A DNA stretch of 43,489 bases. Origin: a virus. Of this stretch, positions 29,386 through 37,129 are shown piece after piece. The first letter of the stretch is position 1, and every line of letters starts with the position of its first letter. The translations under genes and the position numbers were made by a program. The notes under the pieces were generated by a model that did not search any database, had not been told where the DNA came from, and was given only the letters and a program-made list of their open reading frames with translations. The stretch is from the IMG/VR virus record IMGVR_UViG_3300044295_000213, positions 1-43,489 of that record. The stretch is one strand, 5' to 3'.

Positions 29386-29467
29386 GAGGCCTGATGTTCG
29401 TGGCCTCTGCGTTGATGAAGTTCAGAACATCAAATTTCTGACGCTCTGTCAAGTCTTGAAGTATGCA
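29360..29467 (-). pseudogene. Coding-like fragment downstream of and in frame with 29468 gene
   Basis: After the TGA of the next gene upstream, the same frame stays open for 35 codons: CILQDLTERQKFDVLNFINA followed by EATNIRPLDLRAVLR, then TAG. The sequence is protein-like and more GC-rich than the gene before it. It has no start codon. It resembles the C-terminus of AAA-type ATPases ('F-x-VLxFIN...IRxLxLRAVL', from memory). A gene remnant or a readthrough extension are both possible. Confidence 0.35.
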
Positions 29468-29662
29468 TCACCACAACAACAATTGACTAAGTTCAATTAA
29501 TGTAAAACCTTTATACTCATCTACTATGTCAAACTTAAAATTGAGGGCCTTGTCAGTAACATCAAAAGAAAACACCAAGTTCGTAATCTTTTTCTCTTGA
29601 TATAGTTTCTCTAAGACTTTAACTGCCTCTGTTGCAGTTAGTTTCAATTGGAATTGCATCAT
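29468..29662 (-). CDS. Hypothetical small protein
   Basis: A 64-residue protein: QLKLTATEAVKVLEKLYQEK followed by KITNLVFSFD, FKFDIVDEYKGFTLIELSQL. One helix and several strands; family unknown. Overlaps the RecB-like nuclease stop by 4 bases. Last gene of the minus-strand transcript before the tRNA array promoter. Confidence 0.6.
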   Translation of the reverse strand: MMQFQLKLTATEAVKVLEKLYQEKKITNLVFSFDVTDKALNFKFDIVDEYKGFTLIELSQLLLW

Positions 29663-30288
29663 ATACCTTTTATGAATAGTTGTTCAACATAGGGCTTGTA
29701 ATTATCGACCTTTCCATAATAAAGCATTGGAGTCGAATATTTGTTTGCCATCACGATAACAAAGTCCTGAATATCGGTATTATGTAATTCATTATACATC
29801 ATAGCATAACAGGACGCTTGTAAGAAATAGGGGATGATATCAGCCCGTTTCTTTTCCTTCTTTGAAGTTTTGAAATCCACCACCATAGGAATACCATCCC
29901 ATTTACCTATCAGGTCTACACGTCCTGCCGTATTCAATCGGAATGAGTAAAGGATTTCTTCTACTGTAATAACTTCTCCTAAATGATCATCCAAGAGAGG
30001 AGTAATCATATCAAAGTCATCTAAAACCATAGGGTTCTCTTGACTTCTGTCTATGGGTTCTTTCTTAACATACTTTTCAAGTAACGCATGAAAAGCGGTT
30101 CCTTTGTCTTTGGCTCTTTGAGAAACCTCGTCTGCTTCCTTTTCCCCAACACGTTCTCTCCAAGTCTCAATGGCGTCTTTTGTGAGCTTGGAGAGAACTG
30201 TTGTGACCGAAGGAAAGTATACCTTTAGACCATCGTCTTCTAGACAATATACACGGCCTGTAGGTAAATCCTTAGAATAAATGAGCAA
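29659..30288 (-). CDS. RecB-like PD-(D/E)XK exonuclease
   Basis: A 209-residue nuclease. FPSVTTVLSKLTKDAIETWR leads into the helix KGTAFHALLEKYV, whose His is typical of RecB/Cas4-like nucleases. The catalytic core is NTAGRVDLIGKWDGIPMVVD followed by FKTSKK (D...D-x-K), then the QASCYAMMYNE motif. No iron-sulfur cysteines are seen, unlike Cas4. Role: DNA end resection or recombination. Overlaps the PhoH gene by 17 bases. Confidence 0.82.
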   Translation of the reverse strand: MLIYSKDLPTGRVYCLEDDGLKVYFPSVTTVLSKLTKDAIETWRERVGEKEADEVSQRAKDKGTAFHALLEKYVKKEPIDRSQENPMVLDDFDMITPLLDDHLGEVITVEEILYSFRLNTAGRVDLIGKWDGIPMVVDFKTSKKEKKRADIIPYFLQASCYAMMYNELHNTDIQDFVIVMANKYSTPMLYYGKVDNYKPYVEQLFIKGI

Positions 30289-31021
30289 CTAAGCCTTTAT
30301 CCTCTAGAATGGTTCTGGTCATAATGTATTCCTTGACGAATGAGCTTCTAACAATATCCTCTAAACCAAACTCAATGAAATCGAATGACTTCATCTCTTT
30401 GATAATTTGAATAAAGTCTGCAATACCGCTAAGCTCTTTCTTACGGTTCAAATCGCACTGTCTCATATCTCCCGCCACAATCATGCGGCAGTTTCTTCCG
30501 AGACGAGTGATTATAGTATTACATTCAGCAGATGTAAAATTTTGGACTTCATCAACAAATACAATGGCGTTAGATATGGTAACACCACGGTTAAAAGATG
30601 TAGGTAGGAAATCCACAACTTGTTTGTCTTTAAGCAATCGGTAGGCATCTTTTTTGTCAAATAACTCTTCACATATGATATGATATGGCTGTTCATACTC
30701 TTTGGCTTTCTCTTGCATATTGCCAGGAAGGAAGCCAATATCTCTAGATGGAACGATACTTCTAACGATAACCAACTTATCATATGTTGTTAGGTCAGAA
30801 AGAATACTTTCCAAAGCTAGGTATATGGCCAGAAAGGTTTTGCCCGTTCCTGCAACTCCATATAGGAATAAATTTTGATCCTCCGCAAACGAACGATAGA
30901 CCCTATGTTGAGTCTTAGTTAATGGCTTGAAGGATTTTATTTTAAAGCAACCGTTTTCTTGTTTCATGTCTTCGATCTTCAAATGGCGTTTTTGTTTCTT
31001 GCTAAGTTTTTCAACAGCCAT
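30272..31021 (-). CDS. phoH: PhoH-family ATPase
   Basis: A 249-residue P-loop ATPase. KPLTKTQHRVYRSFAEDQNL, Walker A LYGVAGTGKTFLA, VIVRSIVPSRDIGFLPGNMQ, Walker B NAIVFVDEVQNFTSAE, then TRLGRNCRMIVAGDMRQCDL. PhoH proteins are RNA-helicase-like ATPases common in T4-like marine phages. Start at 31021 is favoured by AAAGGAAATAT; a longer frame to 31069 only overlaps the neighbour. Confidence 0.9.
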   Translation of the reverse strand: MAVEKLSKKQKRHLKIEDMKQENGCFKIKSFKPLTKTQHRVYRSFAEDQNLFLYGVAGTGKTFLAIYLALESILSDLTTYDKLVIVRSIVPSRDIGFLPGNMQEKAKEYEQPYHIICEELFDKKDAYRLLKDKQVVDFLPTSFNRGVTISNAIVFVDEVQNFTSAECNTIITRLGRNCRMIVAGDMRQCDLNRKKELSGIADFIQIIKEMKSFDFIEFGLEDIVRSSFVKEYIMTRTILEDKGLVAHLF

Positions 31022-31058
31022 ATATTTCCTTTTTATCTGACGACTTTGAAATGACCTT

Positions 31059-31295
31059 CTAATGAACATTAATAGAGTTTTTCTTGCCTGACCCCTTTTT
31101 AATGCTCTTTAGCATATCGGTATAATCACCAGGGACTTTCATATGAGTGCCCACACCAGAAACTATAGCGGGGCATCCATTAACAAGTCTTTCAACATGC
31201 GGGTTAGATTTCAGGTATTCATCACATTCAGTGATACCCATTAATTCAACCCATTCTTTACCTGTATTCTTGTTCAGAAATCTATATGTAGGCAT
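31059..31295 (-). CDS. FmdB-like small protein of T4-like phages
   Basis: A 78-residue protein: MPTYRFLNKNTGKEWVELMG followed by ITECDEYLKSNPHVERLVNG, then IKKGSGKKNSIN. The start resembles FmdB-type zinc ribbons, but the CxxC pairs are missing. Near-identical layouts occur in T4-like cyanophages (from memory). Function unknown. Upstream of phoH on the same strand. Confidence 0.75.
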   Translation of the reverse strand: MPTYRFLNKNTGKEWVELMGITECDEYLKSNPHVERLVNGCPAIVSGVGTHMKVPGDYTDMLKSIKKGSGKKNSINVH

Positions 31296-31301
31296 GGGTA
31301 T

Positions 31302-31487
31302 TTACCATTTTCTGTTTGTATAATATGTATCATCTGCTTCATAATTAACCCCGTCATCATCAGCAATTTGATATTGACGGTCGCGGCGATTTTGCTTTTC
31401 TTTTCTCTGCAATCTAGTATCTTTTTTTCTAACTGTTTCATAATCAGAAAAATCACGATTATATTTTGTATTTCGGCTTTTACCCAT
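31302..31487 (-). CDS. Small highly charged protein
   Basis: A 61-residue protein (MGKSRNTKYNRDFSDYETVR followed by KKDTRLQRKEKQNRRDRQYQ), rich in Lys/Arg and Asp. Probably disordered or RNA-binding. Chosen over the overlapping frame 31274-31456 because it fits between neighbours without overlap and has the charged composition of small T4-like proteins. Confidence 0.6.
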   Translation of the reverse strand: MGKSRNTKYNRDFSDYETVRKKDTRLQRKEKQNRRDRQYQIADDDGVNYEADDTYYTNRKW

Positions 31488-31499
31488 GGCTGTTATATT

Positions 31500-31916
31500 T
31501 TACTTACTCCCTTCTAGTTCTACTGCTTCTGACTTCCCAAGTGCATACATCGCTGTATGGCTATCATAATTTGTCTCGGAAATATAGGTCTGCCAGTCTG
31601 TATAATTGACAGGCTGAGCGGCTGTTAGTTTGGTTGCATCAACGCCAGCAACAGTATTGACTGATGATGTTCCGTTCTGTAATAGTATAGTGCTAGAGCC
31701 TTTAATATCGGCAGTTATAGAAGACGAACCAATTCCGTATGTTGTCCATGTATATGGTCTAGAATACCAACGATCAACATATTCGCGATAGACGATTTCC
31801 TTACCGTCAACAGCCTCAATCTTTTCCTTGATACGATCCCATTGCTTCTTATTGGGAAGGCCTTCGATACTCTCAGTAAAACCTTCAAACCAAGCCTTAA
31901 ACTCACTTACCTTCAC
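31500..31916 (-). CDS. Phage protein with helical N-terminus and Gly/Ser/Thr-rich body
   Basis: A 138-residue protein: MKVSEFKAWFEGFTESIEGL followed by PNKKQWDRIKEKI is a small helical motif I recall from other phage proteins. Then a Ser/Thr-rich, beta-like region (YGIGSSSITADIKGSSTILL). May be a virion decoration or small structural protein. Overlaps the next gene by 14 bases. Confidence 0.6.
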   Translation of the reverse strand: MKVSEFKAWFEGFTESIEGLPNKKQWDRIKEKIEAVDGKEIVYREYVDRWYSRPYTWTTYGIGSSSITADIKGSSTILLQNGTSSVNTVAGVDATKLTAAQPVNYTDWQTYISETNYDSHTAMYALGKSEAVELEGSK

Positions 31917-32352
31917 TTACAATCTCCTCTTTCGTTTCCTCATCAATAAGGCCTGGAAATACTTCCTTGACCAATTTCTTTGTGATCTTTTTATATGGTA
32001 GTTTCTTATCTTTAACTTTTAATAATAGTTCTGCATCAGCGGGGGCTATATTCTCAAGTAAACGAATGAATAGCTTCTTTCTCTTTTCATCTGTCAATAA
32101 ATTGTTACCACCTTCAACAAAAAGATATAACAATCTTGCTTCTGAATATAGAAGGTGTTCTAAATCTACCAATTGGTTTTTTTGATATTCATACTTTCCA
32201 GTAGGAAGTACAAACTTTATGGAAGGACAATAAGCATGTTTAAGGACTGATTGTAGCACTCTTGAATTATAATTCAATAGAATTTCTTTGCGGTGCTCTT
32301 CTGTCTCTGCCTTATCGGCCATCTCAAGTATTTCACTGATTCCTAATTTCAT
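31903..32352 (-). CDS. DUF6433-like conserved phage protein
   Basis: A 149-residue protein. YNSRVLQSVLKHAYCPSIKF followed by VLPTGKYEY, DLEHLLYSEARLLYLFVEGG, KLFIRLLENIAPADAELLLK, ITKKLVKEVFPGL. Strong match in pattern to a family found in T4-like cyanophages that I know as DUF6433. Function unknown. Starts 4 bases inside the preceding gene. Confidence 0.75.
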   Translation of the reverse strand: MKLGISEILEMADKAETEEHRKEILLNYNSRVLQSVLKHAYCPSIKFVLPTGKYEYQKNQLVDLEHLLYSEARLLYLFVEGGNNLLTDEKRKKLFIRLLENIAPADAELLLKVKDKKLPYKKITKKLVKEVFPGLIDEETKEEIVSEGK

Positions 32353-32585
32353 GTGCTAATTGATTGCAGTCCTTTCCTACCCGCTCTTTCTGTGTCTTTG
32401 ATTTCCTGTAGTGGCATAGATGGCTCTGTTACCACACAGACATTCCATAGACCCTCTTCACCCTTAAGCTCTACACGATATCCAGATACCGCTGCTTTTT
32501 CAGGAATCCATGCAACAACCTCAGCGATTGTACCATCTGGTTGAAGTTGCCTCAATCTACATTGTTTATGTAATTTATTATCCAC
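32349..32585 (-). CDS. Conserved small phage protein
   Basis: A 78-residue protein: KQCRLRQLQPDGTIAEVVAW followed by IPEKAAVSGYRVELKG..WNVCVV. The 'WIPEKfA..G..l.l......W.V' pattern recurs in T4-like marine phages in my memory. The start is a GTG that overlaps the stop of the small membrane peptide, with AAAGGG upstream. Confidence 0.65.
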   Translation of the reverse strand: MDNKLHKQCRLRQLQPDGTIAEVVAWIPEKAAVSGYRVELKGEEGLWNVCVVTEPSMPLQEIKDTERAGRKGLQSIST

Positions 32586-32700
32586 TGTATATCCCTTTGA
32601 CTAGAAACCCTTGTAAATGAATTACAAAATCACCAAATACTACACCTAAACCTAGTAGGGCTATCATTAATGCAAAGATAACCCATAATTTAAAACTCAC
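32578..32700 (-). CDS. 40-residue single-pass membrane peptide
   Basis: From a GTG at 32700: SFKLWVIFALMIALLGLGVV followed by FGDFVIHLQGF..., ending GIYSG. One clear membrane helix. Strong AGGAG 7 bases upstream, inside the end of the RNase H gene. The stop overlaps the next GTG start. Translation is thus well supported; function unknown. Confidence 0.6.
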   Translation of the reverse strand: MSFKLWVIFALMIALLGLGVVFGDFVIHLQGFLVKGIYSG

Positions 32701-33568
32701 TGATAGCTCCTACAAGCTGATTAAGATCGTGTTCAAGAAAGTATTCGAGTAGGTTCTTTTTGGGCTTCTGCTTTTGCCGTTCATACTCGTCTAATATTTC
32801 TTGTTGAATTGTTTTAGGGATTTCCATTAGATCGATAAGGGCTCTATTACGATGCCAGTTTCTAAGCATCTCCCCCTCAAATAATTGGGAAGCTGGATAA
32901 TCTTTCGAGCCTGGATCAGTGGAATTATCGAGTGCTATAACCCAACGCTCAAGATCAGTCTTGGCTAGGTTGAATTGCCTCTTACCATCTACAAAGGTGT
33001 TATCGGGGCTCTTTATATTAGGAATACCATCGCCTCTATCACCACGAATAATATGCTCAAATAGATACATTCGCGGGGTATCTGACTTAACTTCTTTTTT
33101 ACGGATAGGATCATATTGTCTTACGTTGCCGCATACTTGTAACTGAACGAAATCACCATCGGCTGATAGGATCATAATTGGCTCACGATTATTTAATGTG
33201 AGTGTCGCAATAATATCATCGGCTTCAACATGGAGAAGGTTGATAACAGGATATGGAAACCATTCTTTAAGCTCATCTCTAATCTTATTAATGCTGTTAT
33301 AAACAAGAGCCCAATCAATATCATCCTTGTCTCTTTGATCTTGACGTTGCCACTTGTAATTAGGAAATAAATCTTTCCTCCAATATTTATAACCGTCCGA
33401 AGCTATAACTAAGTTACCATATGTTCCTCGAAACTTCATTAGATTTGATCTAATAGACTTTAATACCATATGTCTAAAAAGATCATCATCAAATCCGTTA
33501 ATCTTATATTTTTTTACCCCAATCATAAAGTTTGACAACATTATCTGTTGTAAATCAAGTATAATCAT
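32690..33568 (-). CDS. rnh: RNase H (FEN1-type 5' nuclease)
   Basis: A 292-residue homologue of T4 RNase H (305). It opens MIILDLQQIMLSNFM (first metal Asp), then VIASDGYKYWRKDLFPNYKW, HVEADDIIATL, PIMILSADGDFVQLQ and IIRGDRGDGIPNI with the helix-hairpin-helix-like turn. These are the acidic clusters of the FEN1/T5 exonuclease family. It removes RNA primers during lagging-strand synthesis. In T4 it lies near gene 33; here it is 18 kb away. Confidence 0.88.
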   Translation of the reverse strand: MIILDLQQIMLSNFMIGVKKYKINGFDDDLFRHMVLKSIRSNLMKFRGTYGNLVIASDGYKYWRKDLFPNYKWQRQDQRDKDDIDWALVYNSINKIRDELKEWFPYPVINLLHVEADDIIATLTLNNREPIMILSADGDFVQLQVCGNVRQYDPIRKKEVKSDTPRMYLFEHIIRGDRGDGIPNIKSPDNTFVDGKRQFNLAKTDLERWVIALDNSTDPGSKDYPASQLFEGEMLRNWHRNRALIDLMEIPKTIQQEILDEYERQKQKPKKNLLEYFLEHDLNQLVGAISEF

Positions 33569-33978
33569 TATTCCTCATCATAAAACAATTCTTCACTTGA
33601 AAACACAATAGGCCCAGAGGTCCCATCATTCCATGAAACCATTCCATCCTCTTGCTTAAATAAAGAATTTGTAGTGGTTTGTAATGGATGCTCGAATGAG
33701 TAATAAGCGTACAACATGGAACGAATAGATTCAACCACCAATGTAATATTCATTAAATTATCAGTGGTGTTTATTTGAAAGCCACCTTGTACCATTCGCT
33801 CAATTAAAAAGGGAATGATATATGCTAAAGTTTCTTCTACGTGAAGCAACTTTATTTTATCAACATTAGATTTTATATCTAATTCTGTTGATGGTTCTTT
33901 AGGGCGATCTGTTTCGCGTTTTGGAAATTGAATAACGTTCGACTGACCATCTTTAACTGCTTTAACTTCATCTGTCAT
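33568..33978 (-). CDS. Conserved phage hypothetical protein
   Basis: A 136-residue protein: HVEETLAYIIPFLIERMVQG, FQINTTDNLMNITLVVESIR, SMLYAYYSFEHPLQ, acidic C-terminus SSEELFYDEE. Similar to a helical protein I recall near rnh in T4-like cyanophages ('HETLmyIvPmlf..l...GF.i...'). Function unknown. TAATG overlap with rnh; late-type motif upstream. Confidence 0.65.
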   Translation of the reverse strand: MTDEVKAVKDGQSNVIQFPKRETDRPKEPSTELDIKSNVDKIKLLHVEETLAYIIPFLIERMVQGGFQINTTDNLMNITLVVESIRSMLYAYYSFEHPLQTTTNSLFKQEDGMVSWNDGTSGPIVFSSEELFYDEE

Positions 33979-34016
33979 TAATAGCTAGCCATCCTCCTAT
34001 AAGACTTGGCACGTAT

Positions 34017-34024
34017 TATTTAGG
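34017..34024 (-). promoter_or_regulatory. Late-type promoter motif upstream of 33978
   Basis: CCTAAATA on the minus strand, 38 bases before the start at 33978; it includes the stop codon of the glycosyltransferase gene. Confidence 0.4.
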
Positions 34025-35051
34025 TCTTATAGACAAACTGGCCAGGATTTTGAGGGAACCTAGCAGGAGCTTCTATGGTTTCGGTATCAATTACGTTATT
34101 TAAGAGTTGAATCCACTCTTTTTCGGCTCTAGCCCATTCATAATGAGTGATAGCATGAGATGCTGTTTTCACTATATCATCAACGGATATATCTGCAAAA
34201 TTGCTAACAACGTTCTTCAATGCCATATAGAAAGCGTCAACGTGCTCATTAAAGCCTTCTGTATATGGGTACATACAGGTCATTTTAGCTGAGGTTTCAG
34301 GAAGGGCAGCTAAATCAGAGTGAACACATATACACCCTGCCTGCATTGCCTCCATAAGGGCCATACAGCTTGTCTCTGGCCATGTGGATGGATAGGAAAA
34401 GATATGCGTATAGGACAGCGCATTTCTTAATTCATCATTTGGAATAACGCCATGGTAAGTCATTCCAGGATGGGCTTTGATTTCATCAAATATAAGCTTG
34501 TCTTGGGTTCTATCATCCCAACCATAAATCTGAAATGAAGAATACACATTTAAGTGAAGTCGATTAGGATACTCTTCATATAGTTTCTTGAAAGCCTTAA
34601 CCAACACATCTAACCCTCTCTGTGGAGTGCTAGTATAAGCAAGGCTTATTGTGTTAGTATTAGAGGCCATATACTTTTCGGCTATCGTATCCCCGAAATA
34701 CTGGCCAGTGAACTTGTAAGGGACAGCGTTTCTAATGACAGCCGTCTTGAAGTAAGGGATACCATAACGCATCATATAGGCCTGTCTCTGCCAATAAGAG
34801 ACAAACACAATACGATGAAACTTATTCCAACCACTGTTGGCTAGATGCTTTGATTCTGGATCATCGGGAAGGTCATGAACCCAAAGCACACGATATTTGT
34901 CTTTGGCTAAATCTCTAACTCTAGACGGAATAATTTGAAACTTATCAAAAGTCTCGGGTATTAAACGCTGCATAGACTGCTCTAAACGTCTAGCAATCAA
35001 TTCTGTACCACCATTAGACTTCTCTGAGATTTCATTCCATGCGATACCCAT
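34020..35051 (-). CDS. GT4-like glycosyltransferase
   Basis: A 343-residue GT-B glycosyltransferase. N-terminal GIAWNEISEKSNGGTELIAR, HDLPDDPESKHL, VFVSYWQRQAYM; linker ISLAYTSTPQRGLDVLVKAF; C-terminal sugar-nucleotide site PSTWPETSCMALMEAMQAGC with the E-x7-E motif, then SDLAALPETS. Could glycosylate phage DNA bases, virion proteins or host surface sugars; the target cannot be told. Start at 35051 (second Met) preferred. Confidence 0.88.
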   Translation of the reverse strand: MGIAWNEISEKSNGGTELIARRLEQSMQRLIPETFDKFQIIPSRVRDLAKDKYRVLWVHDLPDDPESKHLANSGWNKFHRIVFVSYWQRQAYMMRYGIPYFKTAVIRNAVPYKFTGQYFGDTIAEKYMASNTNTISLAYTSTPQRGLDVLVKAFKKLYEEYPNRLHLNVYSSFQIYGWDDRTQDKLIFDEIKAHPGMTYHGVIPNDELRNALSYTHIFSYPSTWPETSCMALMEAMQAGCICVHSDLAALPETSAKMTCMYPYTEGFNEHVDAFYMALKNVVSNFADISVDDIVKTASHAITHYEWARAEKEWIQLLNNVIDTETIEAPARFPQNPGQFVYKT

Positions 35052-35074
35052 AATCAAACCTTTTTATTATTAGA

Positions 35075-35112
35075 CAAAAATAAACCCAAAGGGGAGATTA
35101 AGCCCCTTTGGG
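35075..35112 (-). terminator. Terminator downstream of DUF2693-like gene
   Basis: CCCAAAGGGG and CCCCTTTGGG form a 10 bp stem with an 8-base loop, followed on the minus strand by TTTATTTTT. It separates the glycosyltransferase unit from upstream genes. Confidence 0.8.
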
Positions 35113-35129
35113 ACTAGGCAGGCCTAGTT

Positions 35130-35387
35130 TTAGACCGTGAACTTCTTTAGGGCATCGACATGATACGAACGCCACTGATTCTTATCAAGATCGAAAACAG
35201 CAACCACGTCCTTATTCTCTCCGCCAGCCTTACCAGAGTAGGTAGGAACTAGCGTTGGCATAAGGGTGCAACGCATCGTTCTCAGAGCACGCTCATTGGA
35301 CTTCTTAAACTTAATAGTCACAATGTTCTTCTGTAGAAGACGAATCTGCTGCGAACGGTTCGGAAGATCGTTATTCATATCACTCAC
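35130..35387 (-). CDS. DUF2693-like small protein
   Basis: An 85-residue protein: LLQKNIVTIKFKKSNERALR followed by TMRCTLMPTLVP, then VAVFDLDKNQWRSYHVDALK. The 'V.F.K..G..R.M.CTL.p...P......vvvwDl.k..WRsfrvdsi' pattern is that of DUF2693 in T4-like phages. Function unknown. Slightly GC-rich. Ends before a strong terminator. Confidence 0.75.
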   Translation of the reverse strand: MSDMNNDLPNRSQQIRLLQKNIVTIKFKKSNERALRTMRCTLMPTLVPTYSGKAGGENKDVVAVFDLDKNQWRSYHVDALKKFTV

Positions 35388-35402
35388 TGTAAATACTCCA
35401 TT

Positions 35403-35636
35403 TCAAGGGTTCAAAAAATCTATTAGTTCGCCGTAACCACCAATAGATTTACCATTACTATCCAACATATACGGCAGACTTTTCACCATCGGGAAGAGGT
35501 TTATAAACTCTTCTCTTGTCACATCACCTTTGTCATTATCTATCATTATCTCATGATAATTTACTCCCTTACTTTTAAGTAGTTCTTTAGCTTTGATGCA
35601 CCATGGGCATCCAGGCTTAGTATACAGAGTTATCAT
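35403..35636 (-). CDS. nrdC: Glutaredoxin
   Basis: A 77-residue glutaredoxin: LYTKPGCPWCIKAKELLKSK with the C9-P-W-C12 active site, cis-Pro loop SLPYMLDSNG and GGYGEL. Phage glutaredoxins reduce ribonucleotide reductase or host proteins. No reductase is in the window. ATG overlaps the previous stop. Confidence 0.9.
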   Translation of the reverse strand: MITLYTKPGCPWCIKAKELLKSKGVNYHEIMIDNDKGDVTREEFINLFPMVKSLPYMLDSNGKSIGGYGELIDFLNP

Positions 35637-36142
35637 TTAGATGCAAGGTCTTTTGTTGCATTTAAATATATGTTGTTATCTTTTACGGGTTCCGTCTTTA
35701 GACTTGAACAACCAGCATAAACTAAACTTCCACCGCCCCCAGAACCACCATAAACATTAACTGCTTTGATAGTGCCAGACTTAAAATTATCATAATAAGG
35801 CGGGGCATCTTTGATCGGGGTATAAATGATATTCACCGTAGCCTTGTTCTGGTTTACATCAATACCAGCATTGTAAAGGCGTGTTTCTATATCAGCCTTG
35901 GCTCTATCCCAAACGCCATGAACGATCTTCTGGATAACATCAATTTCATGGTCAGTCATTTTGACCCCTGGAAACGTGTTCTCCCACTGTGAATAGTAGA
36001 CCGAACAATTATCGATTAAGATATCTAATTCTCTACCCTTAAGACGTTCTTTAGCGGCTTCATACGTCTCCATAAAGCCTTCATATTCGGCCATTAAGCA
36101 AGAAATCTTCTTAGCATTCTGTAAGGAAATCTTATCTGTCAT
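35633..36142 (-). CDS. Hypothetical protein
   Basis: A 169-residue protein: helical first 100 residues (NAKKISCLMAEYEGFMETYE..., DVIQKIVHGVWDRAKADIET) then a Gly-rich NVYGGSGGGGSLVYAGCSSL. Not recognised. ATGA overlaps with both neighbours place it in one operon with glutaredoxin. Confidence 0.65.
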   Translation of the reverse strand: MTDKISLQNAKKISCLMAEYEGFMETYEAAKERLKGRELDILIDNCSVYYSQWENTFPGVKMTDHEIDVIQKIVHGVWDRAKADIETRLYNAGIDVNQNKATVNIIYTPIKDAPPYYDNFKSGTIKAVNVYGGSGGGGSLVYAGCSSLKTEPVKDNNIYLNATKDLASK

Positions 36143-36453
36143 TTCTGTTCCTCATTCATTAATTCAAACCATGTATTATCTTTGAAGTCTTCGATAATAC
36201 AAACTCCGTATTCAGTTTGGGCAGTGTCGTCTTCAACAACAGCAACCGTAATTGCTGTATCAAAGTTATCATAAACTTCCTTGTCTCCAAATGCCGCAAA
36301 CCTAGCTTGTGGATCATTATAAATGTTATCTACAGCCATTAAGCGGCATATTCTATACTCAAATCCGTCTATTGGATGCTTGGTTTTGAGTACGTATATT
36401 CCATCATCACTTGAAATTGTATATCTCCTAACATCGATTGTTGATGAAAGCAT
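36139..36453 (-). CDS. Hypothetical protein
   Basis: A 104-residue beta-rich acidic protein (STIDVRRYTISSDDGIYVLK...). Not recognised; no signal or membrane segment. Overlaps the next gene by 4 bases. Confidence 0.6.
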   Translation of the reverse strand: MLSSTIDVRRYTISSDDGIYVLKTKHPIDGFEYRICRLMAVDNIYNDPQARFAAFGDKEVYDNFDTAITVAVVEDDTAQTEYGVCIIEDFKDNTWFELMNEEQK

Positions 36454-36496
36454 GATATACTAATTTCAAAATCCTGCAATAATCAATATGATAATA

Positions 36497-36859
36497 TTAA
36501 ATGTACCCGTATCCTGAACTATCTGTTTCAGGTAATTCTTCCTCCTCATGCACGGCATAAGGTTTTACTTTATCGATAAAGGCAACAATCTTTTCTTCAA
36601 CTCCAGCCTTTATATTATATCGTTGCATTTCTAATAATAAATCAAGTAAGTCTTTACATTCTTCATTTGATAAATCGCACATAGCACCTTTCTTAGTTTT
36701 CTCCCACAATGCTTTTAAATGTATTCTATCACTGTATTCAAAAGCATAGTAGCCTGTACCATCACTACGACATATCATATAATTATTATTATATATTTTA
36801 TCACCGTCTATAATAAACGTATCAGTCTTAAGATCATAATAGATTCCTTCGTAAGACAT
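36497..36859 (-). CDS. Hypothetical protein
   Basis: A 120-residue acidic protein; N-terminal strands (YEGIYYDLKTDTFIIDGDKI), then helices (SNEECKDLLDLLLEMQRYNI) and an acidic tail. Not recognised. Preceded by a good ribosome site (AAAGGAACG). Confidence 0.6.
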   Translation of the reverse strand: MSYEGIYYDLKTDTFIIDGDKIYNNNYMICRSDGTGYYAFEYSDRIHLKALWEKTKKGAMCDLSNEECKDLLDLLLEMQRYNIKAGVEEKIVAFIDKVKPYAVHEEEELPETDSSGYGYI

Positions 36860-36865
36860 TATTTA

Positions 36866-37129
36866 TCACGTTCCTTTTGTACTATTTCTAGAATTAAATA
36901 CTCTTAAGGCTTTTAGTATAACCCCCAGAGAAACAGTTTTCGGGTTCCAATTTGGCCACATAAAAGCTAGCGCAGTATTAATAGCTCTAAAGGGAGAACA
37001 ATTCGGTTCTCTCACCATAGATATTATTAATTGCTGTATAACGTCTTGTTGTAAAACAGATAATTTAGACCAAGCCTCTTTAGTTTCATCAGCTAATATC
37101 ACGGTCGGAACTTTCGGGGTCCTGCACAT
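36866..37129 (-). CDS. Hypothetical protein
   Basis: An 87-residue helical protein (TKEAWSKLSVLQQDVIQQLI followed by ISMV..., NPKTVSLGVILKALRVFN). The phrase 'W.k.S.lQq..i.qLi.......' is not one I can place. It overlaps the phosphoesterase gene by 41 bases, so a later start is possible. Confidence 0.5.
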   Translation of the reverse strand: MCRTPKVPTVILADETKEAWSKLSVLQQDVIQQLIISMVREPNCSPFRAINTALAFMWPNWNPKTVSLGVILKALRVFNSRNSTKGT

